Notes: a model not told the origin generated them from the sequence alone. A stretch of DNA of 64,000 bases from Undaria pinnatifida (GCA_012845835.1 JABAKD010000011.1:14397214-14461213); one strand, 5' to 3'. Counted from the stretch's first letter, positions 11,591-23,594 are shown. Made by a program: numbers and translations.

Positions 11591-11840
11591 CCCTGTATCG
11601 CACAAACCCCTTTAGAACTTAAGACGCAAAAGTTGACGAAAGAAAACGCCGACTACAGCAGCATCGGTCACATGAATTAATCCGACTTGCTGGTGTATTA
11701 TTAATAGCACATGTGTTCGAACTGCACCGCAGGAAACTGTGAGGCAAGCAAGCCTGAGGCATGACGATATGAACTCGGATTGCCTCAAGCTTTTCCTAGA
11801 CGCTTGGTTAGATCGCGCTCGTTGCTTTTTGGTCTGTCCA
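11590..11840 (+). repeat. Dispersed repeat of about 240 bp, copy 1
   Basis: Shares GTTGACGAAA..GCCGACTACAGCAGC ATCGG and the later block GAACTGCA.CGCAG..CTGTGAGGCAAG, then TTTTCCTAGACGCTT and CGCTCGT, with copies at 29130-29370 and 37606-37830. Copies differ by many substitutions and small indels, so none is recent. No reading frame is conserved across all three. Confidence 0.75.
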
Positions 11841-11842
11841 TG

Positions 11843-12331
11843 GTATTGTATGTAGTGTATGTAGTGTATGTATTGTATGTAGTGTATGTATTGTATGTAG
11901 TGTATGTATTGTATGTAGTGTATGTAGTGTATGTAGTGTATGTAGTGTATGTAGTGTATGTAGTGTGTGTAGTGTATGTAGTGTATGTAGTGTATGCAGT
12001 GTATGTAGTGTATGTAGTGTATGTAGTGTATGTAGTGTATGTAGTGTATGTAGTGTATGTAGTGTATGTAGTGTATGTAGTGTATGTAGTGTATGTAGTG
12101 TATGTAGTGTATGTAGTGTATGTATTGTATGTATTGTATGTAGTGTATGTAGTGTATGTAGTGTATGTAGTGTATGTAGTGTATGTAGTGTATGTAGTGT
12201 ATGTAGTGTATGTAGTGTAGGTAGTGTATGTAGTGTGTAGTGTATGTAGTGTATGTAGTGTATGTAGTGTATGTAGTGTATGTAGTGTATGTAGTGTATG
12301 TAGTGTATGTAGTGTATGTAGTGTATGCAGT
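11843..12331. repeat. 9-bp minisatellite, unit TGTATGTAG, about 53 copies
   Basis: The nonamer TGTATGTAG repeats almost without interruption; variants are TGTATGTAT, TGTGTGTAG and TGTATGCAG. Because 9 is a multiple of three, all frames stay open on both strands and give artefact proteins. Confidence 0.97.
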
Positions 12332-13080
12332 ATGAACTGATCACGAAAGGGCTAAAGCACGCGTCACAAAAGGGTTCGTTTGTACTGATGTCGTTGACTG
12401 CATTACATTAATTAAAGCCGTAATAACAGCCCTGCTGCAGAATTACATCCTACGTATGAAATAGATAGCAGAATCGAAAGGGTTCGTCATCATTGGCGAC
12501 TTTTCTGCACCATCCTGAAGGGAAAGGTAGGGGCGAACGCATGACACATACACGATACGGTTAAAGGCGCGAACGCATGGTACATACATAATAATAGCAT
12601 TACATACCCGGTACATGCTATATGGTAAAGCTGCACTTTTTTTCCTGAGGTTTATTGATCACTTGAGGAGCTGTATTCTATGCACTACACACTATACACT
12701 ATACACTATACACTATACCTCACCCAAAAAGTGACTTATTATTGGATTACACTGAAAGTGCAACCATTACGATGAACAAACCATTCCATGGTCTAGATAC
12801 AAAAAGCGTTCACGCTGCAAAAGGCCAATCAATTATACGGCAGTGGGGTTGTGTTGTTTTACCCCCTTTTGACCACTTTTGGGCACTTTTTTTAGTGGCT
12901 CGGTGTCACCCGCGCGAATGACCCCCCTGCTCCTTGCGGCCACACAGGGTTTCTTTCTTTCCTTCTTTCGTGCTGTTTAACATTCTCGATATTAATACGA
13001 AAAGGGATGGTTAGCTACGCTGCAAGAAAAAAATCGCCGAACGAACGTGTGTTTGTCAATGAGGTACAGAGTCACTCGTG
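12332..13080. other. No supported gene
   Basis: The only pattern is a short (ACACTAT)n run at 12684-12717. No exon is supported. Confidence 0.4.
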
Positions 13081-13081
13081 T

Positions 13082-13345
13082 TCGTATGGTATGATGTGGT
13101 ATCGTATGGTATGATGTGGTATCGTATGGTATGATATGGTATCGTATGGTATGATATGGTATCGTATGGTATGGTAGTTAGTATGATATCACCCGGTAGT
13201 GAAATTTGGGGGTATGGTATGATATGGTATCGTATGGTATGATGTGGTATCGTATGGTATGATATGGTATCGTATGGTATGATATGGTATCGTATGGTAT
13301 GGTAGTTAGTATGATATCACCCGGTAGTGAAAACTGGGGGTATGG
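13082..13345. repeat. Two roughly 128-bp units built of GGTATCGTATGGTATGATA words
   Basis: A higher-order duplication: each unit has about four TGGTATCGTATGGTATGAT words followed by GGTAGTTAGTATGATATCACCCGGTAGTGAAA and TGGGGGTATGGTA. The second unit differs mainly at TT/AC after GTGAAA. Confidence 0.9.
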
Positions 13346-13656
13346 TACCACAATACCGTAGCCTTGATCTTTGCTATAAGAATGGAGAATGGCGTTCCGA
13401 CGACTTTGGGTTAAGTTGCCTTGCTTGGTCGCCTGCTGCGATAGCGTTCACACTTTTTAGTGAACACGTTTTGGCCAAGATGATTTATTCTGAACGACGG
13501 GAGAGACTCCTCACCTTCCTGCGGAAAAACTCAACATTAACGTTGATGGAGTGTTCCAATCTTCTTATTTTAGTTTTATTTTCCATCCTCCAATATCTGA
13601 CGTTTTTCAATTTTTTTATATAATATTGAATGTGCACAATGAGCTTCAACGTCGAT

Positions 13657-13917
13657 CAGTGATGATGTCGTGATGATGTCGTGATGATGTCGTGATGATG
13701 TCATGATGATGTCAATGATGATGATGTCGTGATGATATCGTGATGATGTCGTGATGATGTCGTGATGATGTCGTGATGATGTCATGATGATGTCAATGAT
13801 GATGATGTGGTGATGATGTCGTTATGATGTCGTGATGATGTCGTGATGATGTCGTGATGATGTCGTGATGATGTCGTGATGATGTCGTGATGATGTCGTG
13901 ATGATGTGGTGATGATG
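13657..13917. repeat. GATGATGTC minisatellite with higher-order spacing
   Basis: Units GTGATGATGTC are interrupted twice by ATGATGATGTCAATGATGATGATGT-type breaks (about 13699-13715 and 13785-13808), so the array has a superstructure of roughly 90 bases. Confidence 0.92.
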
Positions 13918-13979
13918 AACATTCCCCGAAAAAAGTAGGAGAAAACTACAATGTACTGTATATAGTATATTATAAAAAT

Positions 13980-14085
13980 AAAAATACACTCCAACTGTGA
14001 GATCGAATATTTCGTCGAAACTCATCGTTGCAAGCTGTGTGTGATACTCCGATCGCGCGTATTACGGGTTGTGTGTCCTCATTAT
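13980..14085 (+). repeat. CAGCTGTGAG/TTGCAAGCTG dispersed repeat, copy 1
   Basis: ACACTCCAACTGTGAGATCGAATATTTCG..CTCATCGTTGCAAGCTGTGTGTGATACTCCGATCGCGCG is nearly identical to 24070-24180 and, inverted, to 46722-46858 and 46975-47110. The half-elements CAGCTGTGAG and CTCA..TTGCAAGCTG are imperfect inverted repeats around a CGAATATTTCG palindrome, so it could be a miniature hairpin element. Confidence 0.75.
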
Positions 14086-14359
14086 TATAGTATATGTGTG
14101 TATGCCCTATGGTAGTGTAGGACATGGGATCGCTCATCATGATGTCATCATCAACATTCCCAGAAGAAAGTAGAAGAAAACCACAACACGTACAGTCTAT
14201 ATAGTTTCGTTTGTATATCTATAGTCTAATTGTATTGTAGTAGGCCATGGGATTGTTTTCGTTTTCATACCTATAGACTAATAATATTATAGTAGTGTAG
14301 CCCATGCGATTGATCATCAAGTTGCCGATTAAGTTTTTGTCAAGGTCGGTTGGGGTGAC

Positions 14360-14560
14360 TGGTATCATTGTGTATCATTGCATATCATTGCAGATTGTAC
14401 GCAATGGTTGTATATGATGGTTGTATATGATGATTGTATATGATGATGGTATATGATGATTGTGTATGATGATTGTATTTGATGATTGCATATGATGATT
14501 GTATATGATTGCATATGATGATTGTGTACTTCGAAGTATTATATTGCATAGGATGATTGT
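14360..14560. repeat. Degenerate (GATTGTATATGAT)n repeat
   Basis: Imperfect copies of TATGATGATTGTA fill this stretch. The bases around it (14086-14800) are otherwise AT-rich without a recognised gene. Confidence 0.8.
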
Positions 14561-14800
14561 ATTTGGACCTCTTCAACTGAGGATCCTGCCGTACTATTAG
14601 TACAAAAGACGCCCGCCTCCCGTATTACAAGTAGTAGTACCATTATTAGTAGTATACTATAAATAGTACTACTGGTAGCATGAGTACTGCACGAGCCATT
14701 CAGTGGGGTGTATCCGGTTTAAGAACGGCCTTAACAAGATAAAGCGGAGCGATCAAAGCGGTTTTTCACTCTTTGTGATTCTTGTGCTAAGACCTAGGTA

Positions 14801-15082
14801 ATGCCCAATCTGAGAGATAGTGGAACGGCGATAATAGCGGTGAATTTGGCCCTTTCCGAGGGGCTCTTAAATCGGGTACCCCGCCGTAGCATGTTCGGGC
14901 CAAAACATGTCTTTCTGGTGGGACTCCTCAACCTAATATGCCAGGAGACGGCACCTCTACACAGACGCTATCAAGGATGTCAAAAGAAGCGACTTGACAA
15001 CAGCCTTGACGGCCAACACCCGGAGACACGAAAAAAGAAAACCCTTTCCGGGAAACGCCTTACCATGCTGTTGACAACTTAA
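14801..15082 (+). CDS. Hypothetical ORF overlapping the 99-bp repeat
   Basis: ATG at 14801 opens 93 codons ending TAA. The first two thirds are not repetitive (KHVFLVGLLNLICQETAP about residues 29-46); the last third is the first copy of the 99-bp repeat and is Lys/Arg-rich (ETRKKKTLSGKRLT). The later repeat copies continue the same frame, each after a stop. No function can be given and it may be a transposon remnant. Confidence 0.2.
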   Translation: MPNLRDSGTAIIAVNLALSEGLLNRVPRRSMFGPKHVFLVGLLNLICQETAPLHRRYQGCQKKRLDNSLDGQHPETRKKKTLSGKRLTMLLTT

Positions 15083-15284
15083 ACAAAGCGACTTGACAGC
15101 AGCCTTGACGGCCAACACCCTGGGACACGAAAAAAGAAAACCCTTTCCGGGAAACGCCTTACCATGCTGTTGACAACTTAAACAAAGCGACTTGACAGCA
15201 GCCTTGACGGCCAACACCCGGGGACACGAAAAAAGAAAACCCTTTCCGGGAAACGCCTTACCATGCTGTTGAAAACTTAAACAA
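14988..15284. repeat. Three tandem 99-bp units
   Basis: Units start at 14988, 15087 and 15186 (GCGACTTGACA.CAGCCTTGACGG). The period is a multiple of three; the plus strand reads RLDSSLDGQHPGTRKKKTLSG-type repeats with a stop per unit, and the minus strand is open through all three. A degraded fourth half-copy, TTTGACAAACAGCCTTGACGG, lies at 15360-15380. Confidence 0.95.
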
Positions 15285-16290
15285 AGGGACTCCACGTGTC
15301 AATAAAGGATTTTCTTGCCAGGGGGACAGAGGGCAATCTGTCTCGACAGATGGGAACGCTTTGACAAACAGCCTTGACGGACTGAGCGCTTGACGCTTGC
15401 CCGTCTCCTGACAATCGATAACGTCGTCAATCAATGGGGCTGAGCGGCTGAGCGGCTGAGGTTCAACATCGATCACCCACAAAAAACGTTGTGGGTCGTT
15501 GAATTACTTCACCATTTTTTCTGTGGTTCAAAACAAAGATTCGGCGTGTTGTGCTTGTGTTCTAAATCTAAGATTCGTTGCATTGTGCTTAAAATCAAAG
15601 TCTCTTTGTATCGTGTTTAAAACCAAAGATTTGATGGATAGATAGATTGATAGATAGATTTATGGATTCATTGTATACCTAGGCCATGGTATTGTTCATT
15701 GTATATCTCGGCATGACCTTCATTATTTCTCGAAATAATTGTATTGGGTGAGCTTTATCAATAATATTGGAATATATTGGAATACTGTAGTAATATCGTA
15801 GGGCTCCTCAAGTCGGGAGTCTCAAATGATTCGATAATGATGATGATCGACGAGCCTAATAAAAGGCGAAAAAGTGGGAATGCTAAACCCTGATGCGTGA
15901 ACAAAATGAAGGCACGTACCGGGGGAAAGGGAAGACACACTTGTATGACCATGACCATGGGTGTTCTTATTTTATCCAGAAGGTCGCTGAGGGTAAAACC
16001 TCTTACTACAGAGTACTTGAGCTGGCAATTAATAGTGACGATAAAAAATGTTAGTGGAAAAAGTATTGCACCCCTGTCGTAGGCTGCGGGTGCTGCCATT
16101 AACTATATTTAGGGGTTTCACAGTCGGACAGATGAGGCATTATCCCCACTTGATGATCTAGATCTTTCAGGAATATCAGTATGATCATCTATCAATAGCT
16201 CATGCATGTTGCCTGGCGCATGATCTATTAATATTAATATAACGTGCTTCCGGGGTTGTATCGGTACTCCACATATGCATATGTACCATT
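15285..16290. other. No supported gene; short repeats only
   Basis: AAAGATTCG/TTGCATTGTGCTTAAAA phrases repeat loosely at 15530-15640 and GATAGATTG at 15636-15665. A block around 15860-16000 (TCGCTGAGGGTAAAACCTCTTAC) resembles 34735-34845 (TCGTCGAGGGCAAAGCCTCTTAC) and may be another old dispersed repeat. Confidence 0.4.
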
Positions 16291-17500
16291 TTGATTTTTT
16301 TGCCTAGTCCGTCCCTTTTTCTCCGCCGGCGCAGAGTTTTTTGGTGTGCTTTCTTTTGCAATGCGATCAGACTACCCGTCGGTATATTATCAGCCGTGTG
16401 CCGGGCTCATGGGACGTCCGTGGCGCAAGCTATGGCCGCGGAAAGCCGCCGAGACTGGCTCTATTTTGCGGGGTACGAGACGCTTCTGTCCCCGGGCAAC
16501 CACACACTAGACGTATTTAAGCCTCGAGGTTAGGTCTTAAGTACTTCCAACTGGAAGAGCTAGGCCATTCGATACTTCGACCTTAAACGCATAAAAAAAA
16601 CACCATATATATGTCTAAAACTCGAAATAGTGGTCTCTTTCAGTACGCATAAAAAGAAAAGCCGAGGAAAGATCAAACTACTTGAAAATAGACTAGGATA
16701 TTTCTGCACTACTCCAGACGCAGATGGCAAGACGAGGATTTATGTCATGAGTCAGCACATGAGTGGGTGGAAACTTCGAGAAAGACCCTCCCCTGCCCAT
16801 GCTGTGCAAGCTTGAACAAACGGCCAAAACAAATAACTGGTGCCTGGCAAAAACATTGAGTGCTTCGTACTCCATACCCGCTTCATATGTAGTATACCTC
16901 GCAGGCGTCTGCCGCCTTCGGTGTGCCTCAGTGTGGCAGTCAGTACAGCAGCACAGCAGGACTGGCCCTCAACCCGGTTCAATTTCCACCCTCGAAATGT
17001 AGGCATCCGCGGGAAAGAGGCAACAGGGTTGTAAACTGCAGCAGCAGCTCCGGCCATGCGCTACGTCGGGCACAAAAACCAAACAAAAAAAATGTGTCAT
17101 CGAAAAATTACAGCCTCTCAGGACGAGAGAGCAGGAGCACGAGCGCGCGACGAACTATGTCAGAGTCCCAGTCTTCTGACCGCAGAGAACACCAGGGTAG
17201 GAGGAGTCTCGCGGGCGTTTTCCACCGGCTAGTTGTGCTGTAGTTGGGTTGGCTGTTGGGGTGCTGGTTGTCTGTGTGTTGTGCTGTGTTGTTTTGTTTT
17301 GTGGTGGTGTGTTGTGTTGTGTGTGCGCTCGATCCTCGTGAATGAACAAGGACTCCTTTTCAAGTAACAGTACGTAGAGGCATGCCGCTCCACGAGAGTG
17401 GGTCGCCTCTGACCACCGCCAACGTTTCTGATCGTGTTGTACACGCAGGTTGATTAACCCGGGTTGGGGATACACCAAGCGGCTTGCTAGGTTGAGCGTT
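16291..17500. other. Mixed GC-rich stretch with exon-like pieces, gene not resolved
   Basis: Plus-strand frames with plausible protein texture occur at 16395-16530 (SVAQAMAAESRRDWLYFAGY) and 16690-16815 (TPDADGKTRIYVMSQHMSGW), but I could not link them with consistent splice phases. They may be exons of an unrecognised gene or relics. Confidence 0.25.
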
Positions 17501-17615
17501 GCAATTACTGCGTGGGTGTTGTGCTGTGCTGCTGCTGCAGAGTGTCTGATGTTTCCTCGAGCTTTTGTCGTCTGAAATGCTGTTGTTTGCTGGAAAATAC
17601 TCGGAAAATTGCTTC

Positions 17616-17655
17616 AAATATGCACTTGGGCCAAAATGTGCCCAAGTGCATATTT
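17616..17655. repeat. Perfect 16-bp inverted repeat (hairpin)
   Basis: AAATATGCACTTGGGC (17616-17631) and its exact complement (17640-17655) flank the 8-base loop CAAAATGT. No T-run follows, so it does not look like a bacterial-type terminator. Confidence 0.9.
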
Positions 17656-17689
17656 TGGGAAAATCCACATCTCACCGTGGTCTGCCGTG

Positions 17690-18387
17690 GTCGTTAGGTC
17701 GATAAAATAGACCTATTTTTTAGACATTTAAAACACGATAGGGCTTAATTTGGTTTAGAGCCTAAAATATAGGCATATCGTCAGGCTTAAATACGTCTAC
17801 TACACACACGGTGGAACTTTAGTCCTCGCACGTACATCGGGGTGGCATCAAAATGTATTTGCGAGAGAATTTTCCCGCACTGCTAGACGCGGGCGCGGTG
17901 TATATGTACCCGCTGCAACGACGTGAACTATGTCATTACTGTGAGTTCTCCCTCACAATTGACACGGTGGTTACCATACAGCAGTAGCGAAACCAGTATA
18001 AAGAGATATAAAGTAGCAACACAACTCAAGCAAAAGTAACGATGTGCACACAACAGACCATATCGGCAACAAACATCGGTAAAAACTGTTTAACTGTTTA
18101 AGCGCGCGGGGAAAAATACTGGACACAGAAAACAAACAACAAATAATTGACACCAATGATTCCTCTAACAGCAGCGACAGCAGTACAAACGTAGAATTAA
18201 TTGCTGCCACGCAGTTATACGGAGTGGACTTTCGAATAACTTATCACACCGAGCCTCAGCAATATCCCAACCCTCCTCCTCCAAATGTCTGTGATATCTT
18301 ATATTATCCACATTCTTTCCACTACGCATCCCTCCGATATACACCTTCTGCATAAATACTTCATCATCAGTTGTAGTCATTCGACTT
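17690..18387. other. No supported gene
   Basis: AT-rich sequence without a convincing exon or array. Confidence 0.4.
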
Positions 18388-18437
18388 GCGTCGCCCCCGG
18401 GAGGCACGTGTCCACCTCCCGAAGGGGAACCTTGTAT
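18388..18437 (+). repeat. Hairpin-CTTGTA family member
   Basis: CGGGAGG (18398-18404) and CCTCCCG (18415-18421) form a 7-bp stem with a 10-base loop, followed by AAGGGGAACCTTGTATAT. Flank GCCCCC matches the member at 7990. Confidence 0.55.
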
Positions 18438-18514
18438 ATACATACAGATTATGTACAACATCTCATCATAACGGCAGCTGCTGCTGTAGTAGGATATGTT
18501 GTATGTATATTATC

Positions 18515-18760
18515 TAGATCGTGATCTACGGTGAATGTTTTAGATCGTGATCTACTGTAGATGACCTACTGTAGATGTTTTAGATCGTGATCTACTGTTG
18601 TACATTATCTAGATCGTGATGTACATAGATGATCTAGATCGTGATCTACTGTAAACGATCTAGATCGTGATCTACCCCACTGTATGTAGGTGGTCTACGT
18701 CATGATATGCCGCTGTACATGATCTATATGATCTATATGATCTAGATCGATCGTGATCTG
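18515..18760. repeat. TAGATCGTGATCTA-rich degenerate repeats
   Basis: GATCTAGATCGTGATCTACTGTA-type phrases occur at least six times. Similar words recur at 38455-38590 and 51408-51425. Each is nearly palindromic. Confidence 0.8.
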
Positions 18761-18884
18761 TCCTAGGCGTGAACATGTGTATTTATCACTGACGGAGCTC
18801 CTTAACGGAGGAGCTACGCAATATATTTTCATTTTCTCGGACTTTGTTGCTGGGGATTAGGTACGTAGATCTTTCAAATAATGT

Positions 18885-18970
18885 TTAATGGTCTTTACAG
18901 TATGTTTGAAATGTTTTTAAGTCATGTTTAAATCATGTTTAAATCATGTTTAAATTATGTTTAAAACGAT
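18885..18970. repeat. (AAATCATGTTT)n short array
   Basis: Five or six units of ATGTTTAAATC with variants. Confidence 0.85.
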
Positions 18971-19034
18971 GTTTGAACGGGAAGCCCCAGGATTTCAATG
19001 TCCACCCCTACCGTCCGTAGCTCACGTCCTCCTC

Positions 19035-19180
19035 ACACTATACACTATACTTAGCACACTATGCTTAGCACACTACACACTACACACTATACACTCCTTG
19101 TATGCACTATACACTATACTTTGCACACTATACACTATACACTCTACACTATACACTATACACTACACCGTATACACTGC
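19035..19180. repeat. (ACACTAT)n microsatellite
   Basis: Imperfect 7-bp units CACTATA/CACTACA. Followed at 19255-19410 by loosely repeated CGACCGCCTTAT words. Confidence 0.85.
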
Positions 19181-19419
19181 ACTAGCATGACTACAGTAAC
19201 GGGGGGGTCTCTCAGTGAGGCGGTGGTGTGGTATGGTACTTCGTATAGAGAGCAATACGACCGCCTTATTGGGGGAAGCCGCCTTATTCCTTCTTATTCA
19301 TCCCAGGCTATGGGTGCAACGCCCCAGTCTTGCCAAGCGATTTCGACCGCCTTATATCGGGATACCGCATAAAATGGGGATACCGCCTTATCGGGCGACC
19401 CCTACTGTACGGCTTGTTC

Positions 19420-20105
19420 GAGCAAGTGGTGTTGTAGGACACTTTGATTTATATATAACCATAGTCTTAACCTTCACCCGATCAAAACAATCAATCAATC
19501 AATCAACCCAATCAGTCAATCAAACAATGTAGGGACAGTCCCTCGTACACAGACGGTAGTGTGCCTCAAGCATTTCCTCCAATATCAGACACAACAAGTA
19601 GTAAGGTCTATTGAAGATATAGAATTGCCGACAAGAGGGAACGCGTTTTTCTTGAGGTTTAAGTTCAGGCCATTGATACCCGTTGGATCATTATATTAGC
19701 TGTTGTTGAGATCCATAATGCTGGCGCTGGCTGTTAGTGACATCCGGTGGGGCTTATGGTGTGCGGAGATCATCCACAGTCCAGATGGGTGTGGGAACAA
19801 ATACCGTTGAATAATTTGCTTGCGCATGAACTATTCGTACATTATATTTAGAATACACCAGGTACAGTGTAGCAACATTAAGACCGCTTTTGAGAGCTTC
19901 AAAACGCGACAGCAACAACAGTAGTAGTTCGGGTGTAATATTCGCGCAGTTATATCAATCAAGACTGAACCCTTCCCAAAAAACAAGAGCCCGCTGTGTC
20001 TCTTCGGATATCTACAGTAGACGTGTGTTATATGTAAAGGTATGTAAATGTACACATGTAAAGGTATACTTCGTATAAAGGTACGTAAAGGAAGGTATGT
20101 AAAGG
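19420..20105. other. No supported gene
   Basis: Mixed sequence with an (AATC)n run at 19488-19515 and GGTATGTAAAGG words from 20035 leading into the microsatellite. Confidence 0.4.
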
Positions 20106-20629
20106 AATGTATGTATGTATGTATGTATGTATGTATGTATGTATGTATGTATGTATGTATGTATGTATGTATGTATGTATGTATGTATGTATGTATGTAT
20201 GTATGTATGTATGTATGTATGTATGTATGTATGTATGTATGTATGTATGTATGTATGTATGTATGTATGTATGTATGTATGTATGTATGTATGTATGTAT
20301 GTATGTATGTAGGATGTATGTATGTATGTATGTATGTATGTATGTATGTATGTATGTATGTATGTATGTATGTATGTATGTATGTATGTATGTATGTATG
20401 TATGTATGTATGTAGTATGTATGTATGTATGTATGTATGTATGTATGTATGTATGTATGTATGTATGTATGTATGTATGATGTATGTATGTATGTATGTA
20501 GTATGTATGTATGTATGTATGTATGTATGTATGTATGTATGTATGTATGTATGTATGCATGTATGTATGTATGTATGTATGTATGTATGTATGTATGTAT
20601 GTATGTATGTATGTATGTATGTATGTATG

Positions 20630-20660
<31 letters not shown>

Positions 20661-21388
20661 TGTATGTATGTATGTATGTATGTATGTATGTATGTATGTA
20701 TGTATGTATGTATGTATGTATGTATGTATGTATGTATGTATGTATGTATGTATGTATGTATGTATGTATGTATGTATGTATGTATGTATGTATGTATGTA
20801 TGTATGTATGTATGTATGTATGTATGTATGTATGTATGTATGTATGTATGTATGTAGTATGTATGTATGTATGTATGTATGTATGTATGTATGTATGTAT
20901 GTATGTATGTATGTATGTATGTATGTATGTATGTATGTATGTATGTATGTATGTATGTATGTATGTATGTATGTATGTATGTATGTATGTATGTATGTAT
21001 GTATGTATGTATGTATGTATGTATGTATGTATGTATGTATGTATGTATGTATGTATGTATGCATGTATGTATGTATGTATGTATGTATGTATGTATGTAT
21101 GTATGTATGTATGTATGTATGTATGTATGTATGTATGTATGTATGTATGTATGTATGTATGTATGTATGTATGTATGTATGTATGTATGTATGTATGTAT
21201 GTATGTATGTATGTATGTATGTATGTATGTATGTATGTATGTATGTATGTATGTATGTATGTATGTATGTATGTATGTATGTATGTATGTATGTATGTAT
21301 GTATGTATGTATGTATGTATGTATGTATGTATGCATGTTTGTATGTATGTATGTATGTATGTATGTACTGGTATGTATGTATGTAAAG
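20106..21388. repeat. (ATGT)n tetranucleotide microsatellite, about 1.28 kb
   Basis: About 320 copies of ATGT with a handful of single-base phase shifts (near 20310, 20414, 20479, 20499, 20659 and 20855) and rare C-for-T changes (20557, 21062, 21333). Long open frames in it are an artefact. Confidence 0.98.
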
Positions 21389-22260
21389 GTATTTATGCAA
21401 AGGTATGTAAAGGATGGACACGTGCTTCGATAGAGGTGGCACTTCTGACATTTTTTTCTGTAAATGACGGGACTCCTTTGTAACCTATGAACAAAATCGT
21501 CGGAAAATTATACCCATTCTTGTTGTGCAATTATGAATAGGACGTTCTTCTCACCTGAGCCATGGCTTCGTTCATCTTGTTGTTCATGTACATGTTCATA
21601 AATGTTCGTGTTCATGTACATGTTCATGTTCGCGTTCGTGGGGTTGGTCTTCTTGTCGTTTACTCGAGAACATTCTTTTTTCTTGTTTTATGTGACGTAT
21701 TGAGCCTCAGAAAACAAAACATCTGCACCTCCACCGTACGGTAGCATGTTTCAATCATTCAATCACATCGGGTTTCTCGTCAATGATTGGCACACGGCAG
21801 GAGGGCGAAGGAAACGATAACCATGCGGTACTAATACCCTCGCAGAGATCACTTGTGGGTGTAAAAATGTCAACACATCACCACGTTCGTTTGGATCAGT
21901 CGCTGGGCGCACGGAGTTGGCGATCACAACGTGATAGACTTGACGATCTGCGAATTAAGAACAAAAAGAAGTTTGTGGAGCGTTTCGTTATGCCTCTCTC
22001 CGCGAGTATGATGTTTGCAGCCCTGCACGTTTTATGCTTTCCGTGCTTGCAGTACAGCATTATTAAGTAAAGATTAAGCATGTTACTATTTAGTTAGGGA
22101 GATAACGTGTGGACAAGACGAAGTTAAACCAGAAAATAGAAAAAAAAGTCTCCGCCTCAGTCAAGGTCTCCGATGAGACGACTGCACTACTACTTGTGTT
22201 GGCCACTCACTGCAGAATGTAGAGAAGACAACATATTGTTCGCGAATGAATAATGAAAAT
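21389..22260. other. No supported gene
   Basis: A TTCATGTACATGTTC palindrome-rich run (21580-21640) is the only structure noted. Confidence 0.4.
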
Positions 22261-22261
22261 A

Positions 22262-22455
22262 AACGTTGAGACTTTCCCCCCCTCTTATGCGACTCGTCGA
22301 ACACCTCACGGCGCTTTGCGCTTGGTGCACGCGATGTCTGCCTGGTCGGTGAGAACCCGACATGCTCCGTCCCATCAATATGGTAGGGATGCGTGGATCT
22401 ATGGTCTTGATTCTGCGGCTATGCATGAAACGAGTACACTCCGAGCCCCCCCCTC
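22262..22455 (+). repeat. Dispersed repeat B, copy 1
   Basis: CGACTCGTCGAACACC..GCGCTTTGCGCTTGGTGCACGCG...GAGAACCCGACATGCTCCGTCCC...GGCTATGCATGAAACGAGTACAC. The same order of blocks occurs at 26978-27150, 51040-51145 (plus) and, inverted, at 54788-54982. Copies are 170-200 bp and diverged, ending near a GAGTAC box. Confidence 0.75.
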
Positions 22456-23327
22456 CCATTTACTGTTGTTTTGTTTTTCCCCCACTGGCGATGGATCTCC
22501 GCAACTCCGTAATAATACTCGGAAAATTAACCGACACTATTTCCAAGGGTACTTTGTCTCCAAAAACGTGTGTCCAATGAAAAGTCGGGCAGTATACGGT
22601 TATTTTTCCCCATACATGACGTGCGGTGTGTTTGTTTTTTCACGCAAGTGGTGGTAGACGGAGCGGCGTATTTGAAAGTGCAAGCGCGCAGCGTTGCAGT
22701 TGCAGGAATAATGATAAACATCAACCGTTTCCATGCGGTATCGGGTATCGAATATCGGATATCCAACCGTGTCAATGCTGTGCTTCTTTCGGTTGGTGCT
22801 ACGAGTTTAGGCCTCGGCGCGGCACGGCACTAGCACGATGGCTGAGCGCCATGAATTAACAGATTAATTACTTTCTCTATTAACAGTTGCGAAACTGCCA
22901 CGTATTGCACCCTTCCTTGAGGAAAAGAAAAAAAACATATTGACACGATAACTAATGCCAAGCCTTCCCCCCCAAAACAAACAAATGGATACAAGTACGG
23001 TTCATTTCATACGGTTCATTTTTTCACCACGGATAAACAAACCCCACACTAATTCCAAGGAAATTGTCATTAACACAAGGTAATACGATTGCTGCGGTTC
23101 TCATGGAATTCGGGACTGACTTTGCCCCAGCGTTCAGTCTTCCGCCCCCGCTACCCGTCCTTCTGCACTGTGTGGCTGTGTGGTGCTCCCAACCATGGCA
23201 ACGGTTCCAGGTTATAACTGCCGTACCGTTTTATCAAGAATGCCTGTCTAGCTTGTCCCCCCAGAGGGTGGCTGCAGTATCAAGAATACGTGCCTAAGCT
23301 TTGCGTCTCTCGGGGATGACTCCAGTA
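22456..23327. other. No supported gene
   Basis: A stretch of mixed composition; a repeated AG.ATGACT..AGTATCAAGAAT phrase occurs at 23235-23250, 23275-23290 and 23318-23336. Confidence 0.4.
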
Positions 23328-23594
23328 TCAAGAATGGATTTCTAAGATATCCCACCAGATTATTATTTTGATGTCAAGGACGAGGACATTGTTCTGAGGC
23401 TTTGCCGCCGTGATCGTCTTTCCGTTCAGCTCACGCCGCTGAATATCTCGCAGATTTTCCGCCATGATTGGATTTACATTCAAGTTGCTCCACTGACTCT
23501 CAAGTCGTGTAGCTTCCGACACGTGCATATGATACTGCTTCCGACTTCTGCGCTTCTTCGTCAACTTACAATGCTCTTCCGCCCATCTACTACG
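23328..23594 (-). CDS. Orphan coding fragment, unknown family
   Basis: The minus strand is open for 89 codons (no clear ATG) with strong protein texture: WAEEHCKLTKKRRSRKQYH, then ATRLESQWSNLNVNPIMAEN, LRDIQRRELNGKTITAAKP and VLVLDIKIIIWW. It is flanked on one side by a 21-bp repeat array and has no visible neighbouring exon. Basic N-terminal part and balanced composition differ from the surrounding repeats, so a fragment of a transposon, virus-like insertion or gene exon is likely. I cannot name the family. Confidence 0.35.
   Translation of the reverse strand, partial: RSRWAEEHCKLTKKRRSRKQYHMHVSEATRLESQWSNLNVNPIMAENLRDIQRRELNGKTITAAKPQNNVLVLDIKIIIWWDILEIHS

Noticed and set aside
11780-12344. 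Long frames VVYVVYVVY, SVCSVCSVC and LHTLHTLHT
   Set aside because: Products of a 9-bp minisatellite whose period is a multiple of three.
13327-13623. 98-codon plus-strand frame
   Set aside because: Starts without ATG inside a satellite; ends in AT-rich Phe/Leu run; no motif.
19831-21483. Very long open frames (HTYI and CMYV repeats) on both strands
   Set aside because: They are translations of the (ATGT)n microsatellite and carry no coding evidence.
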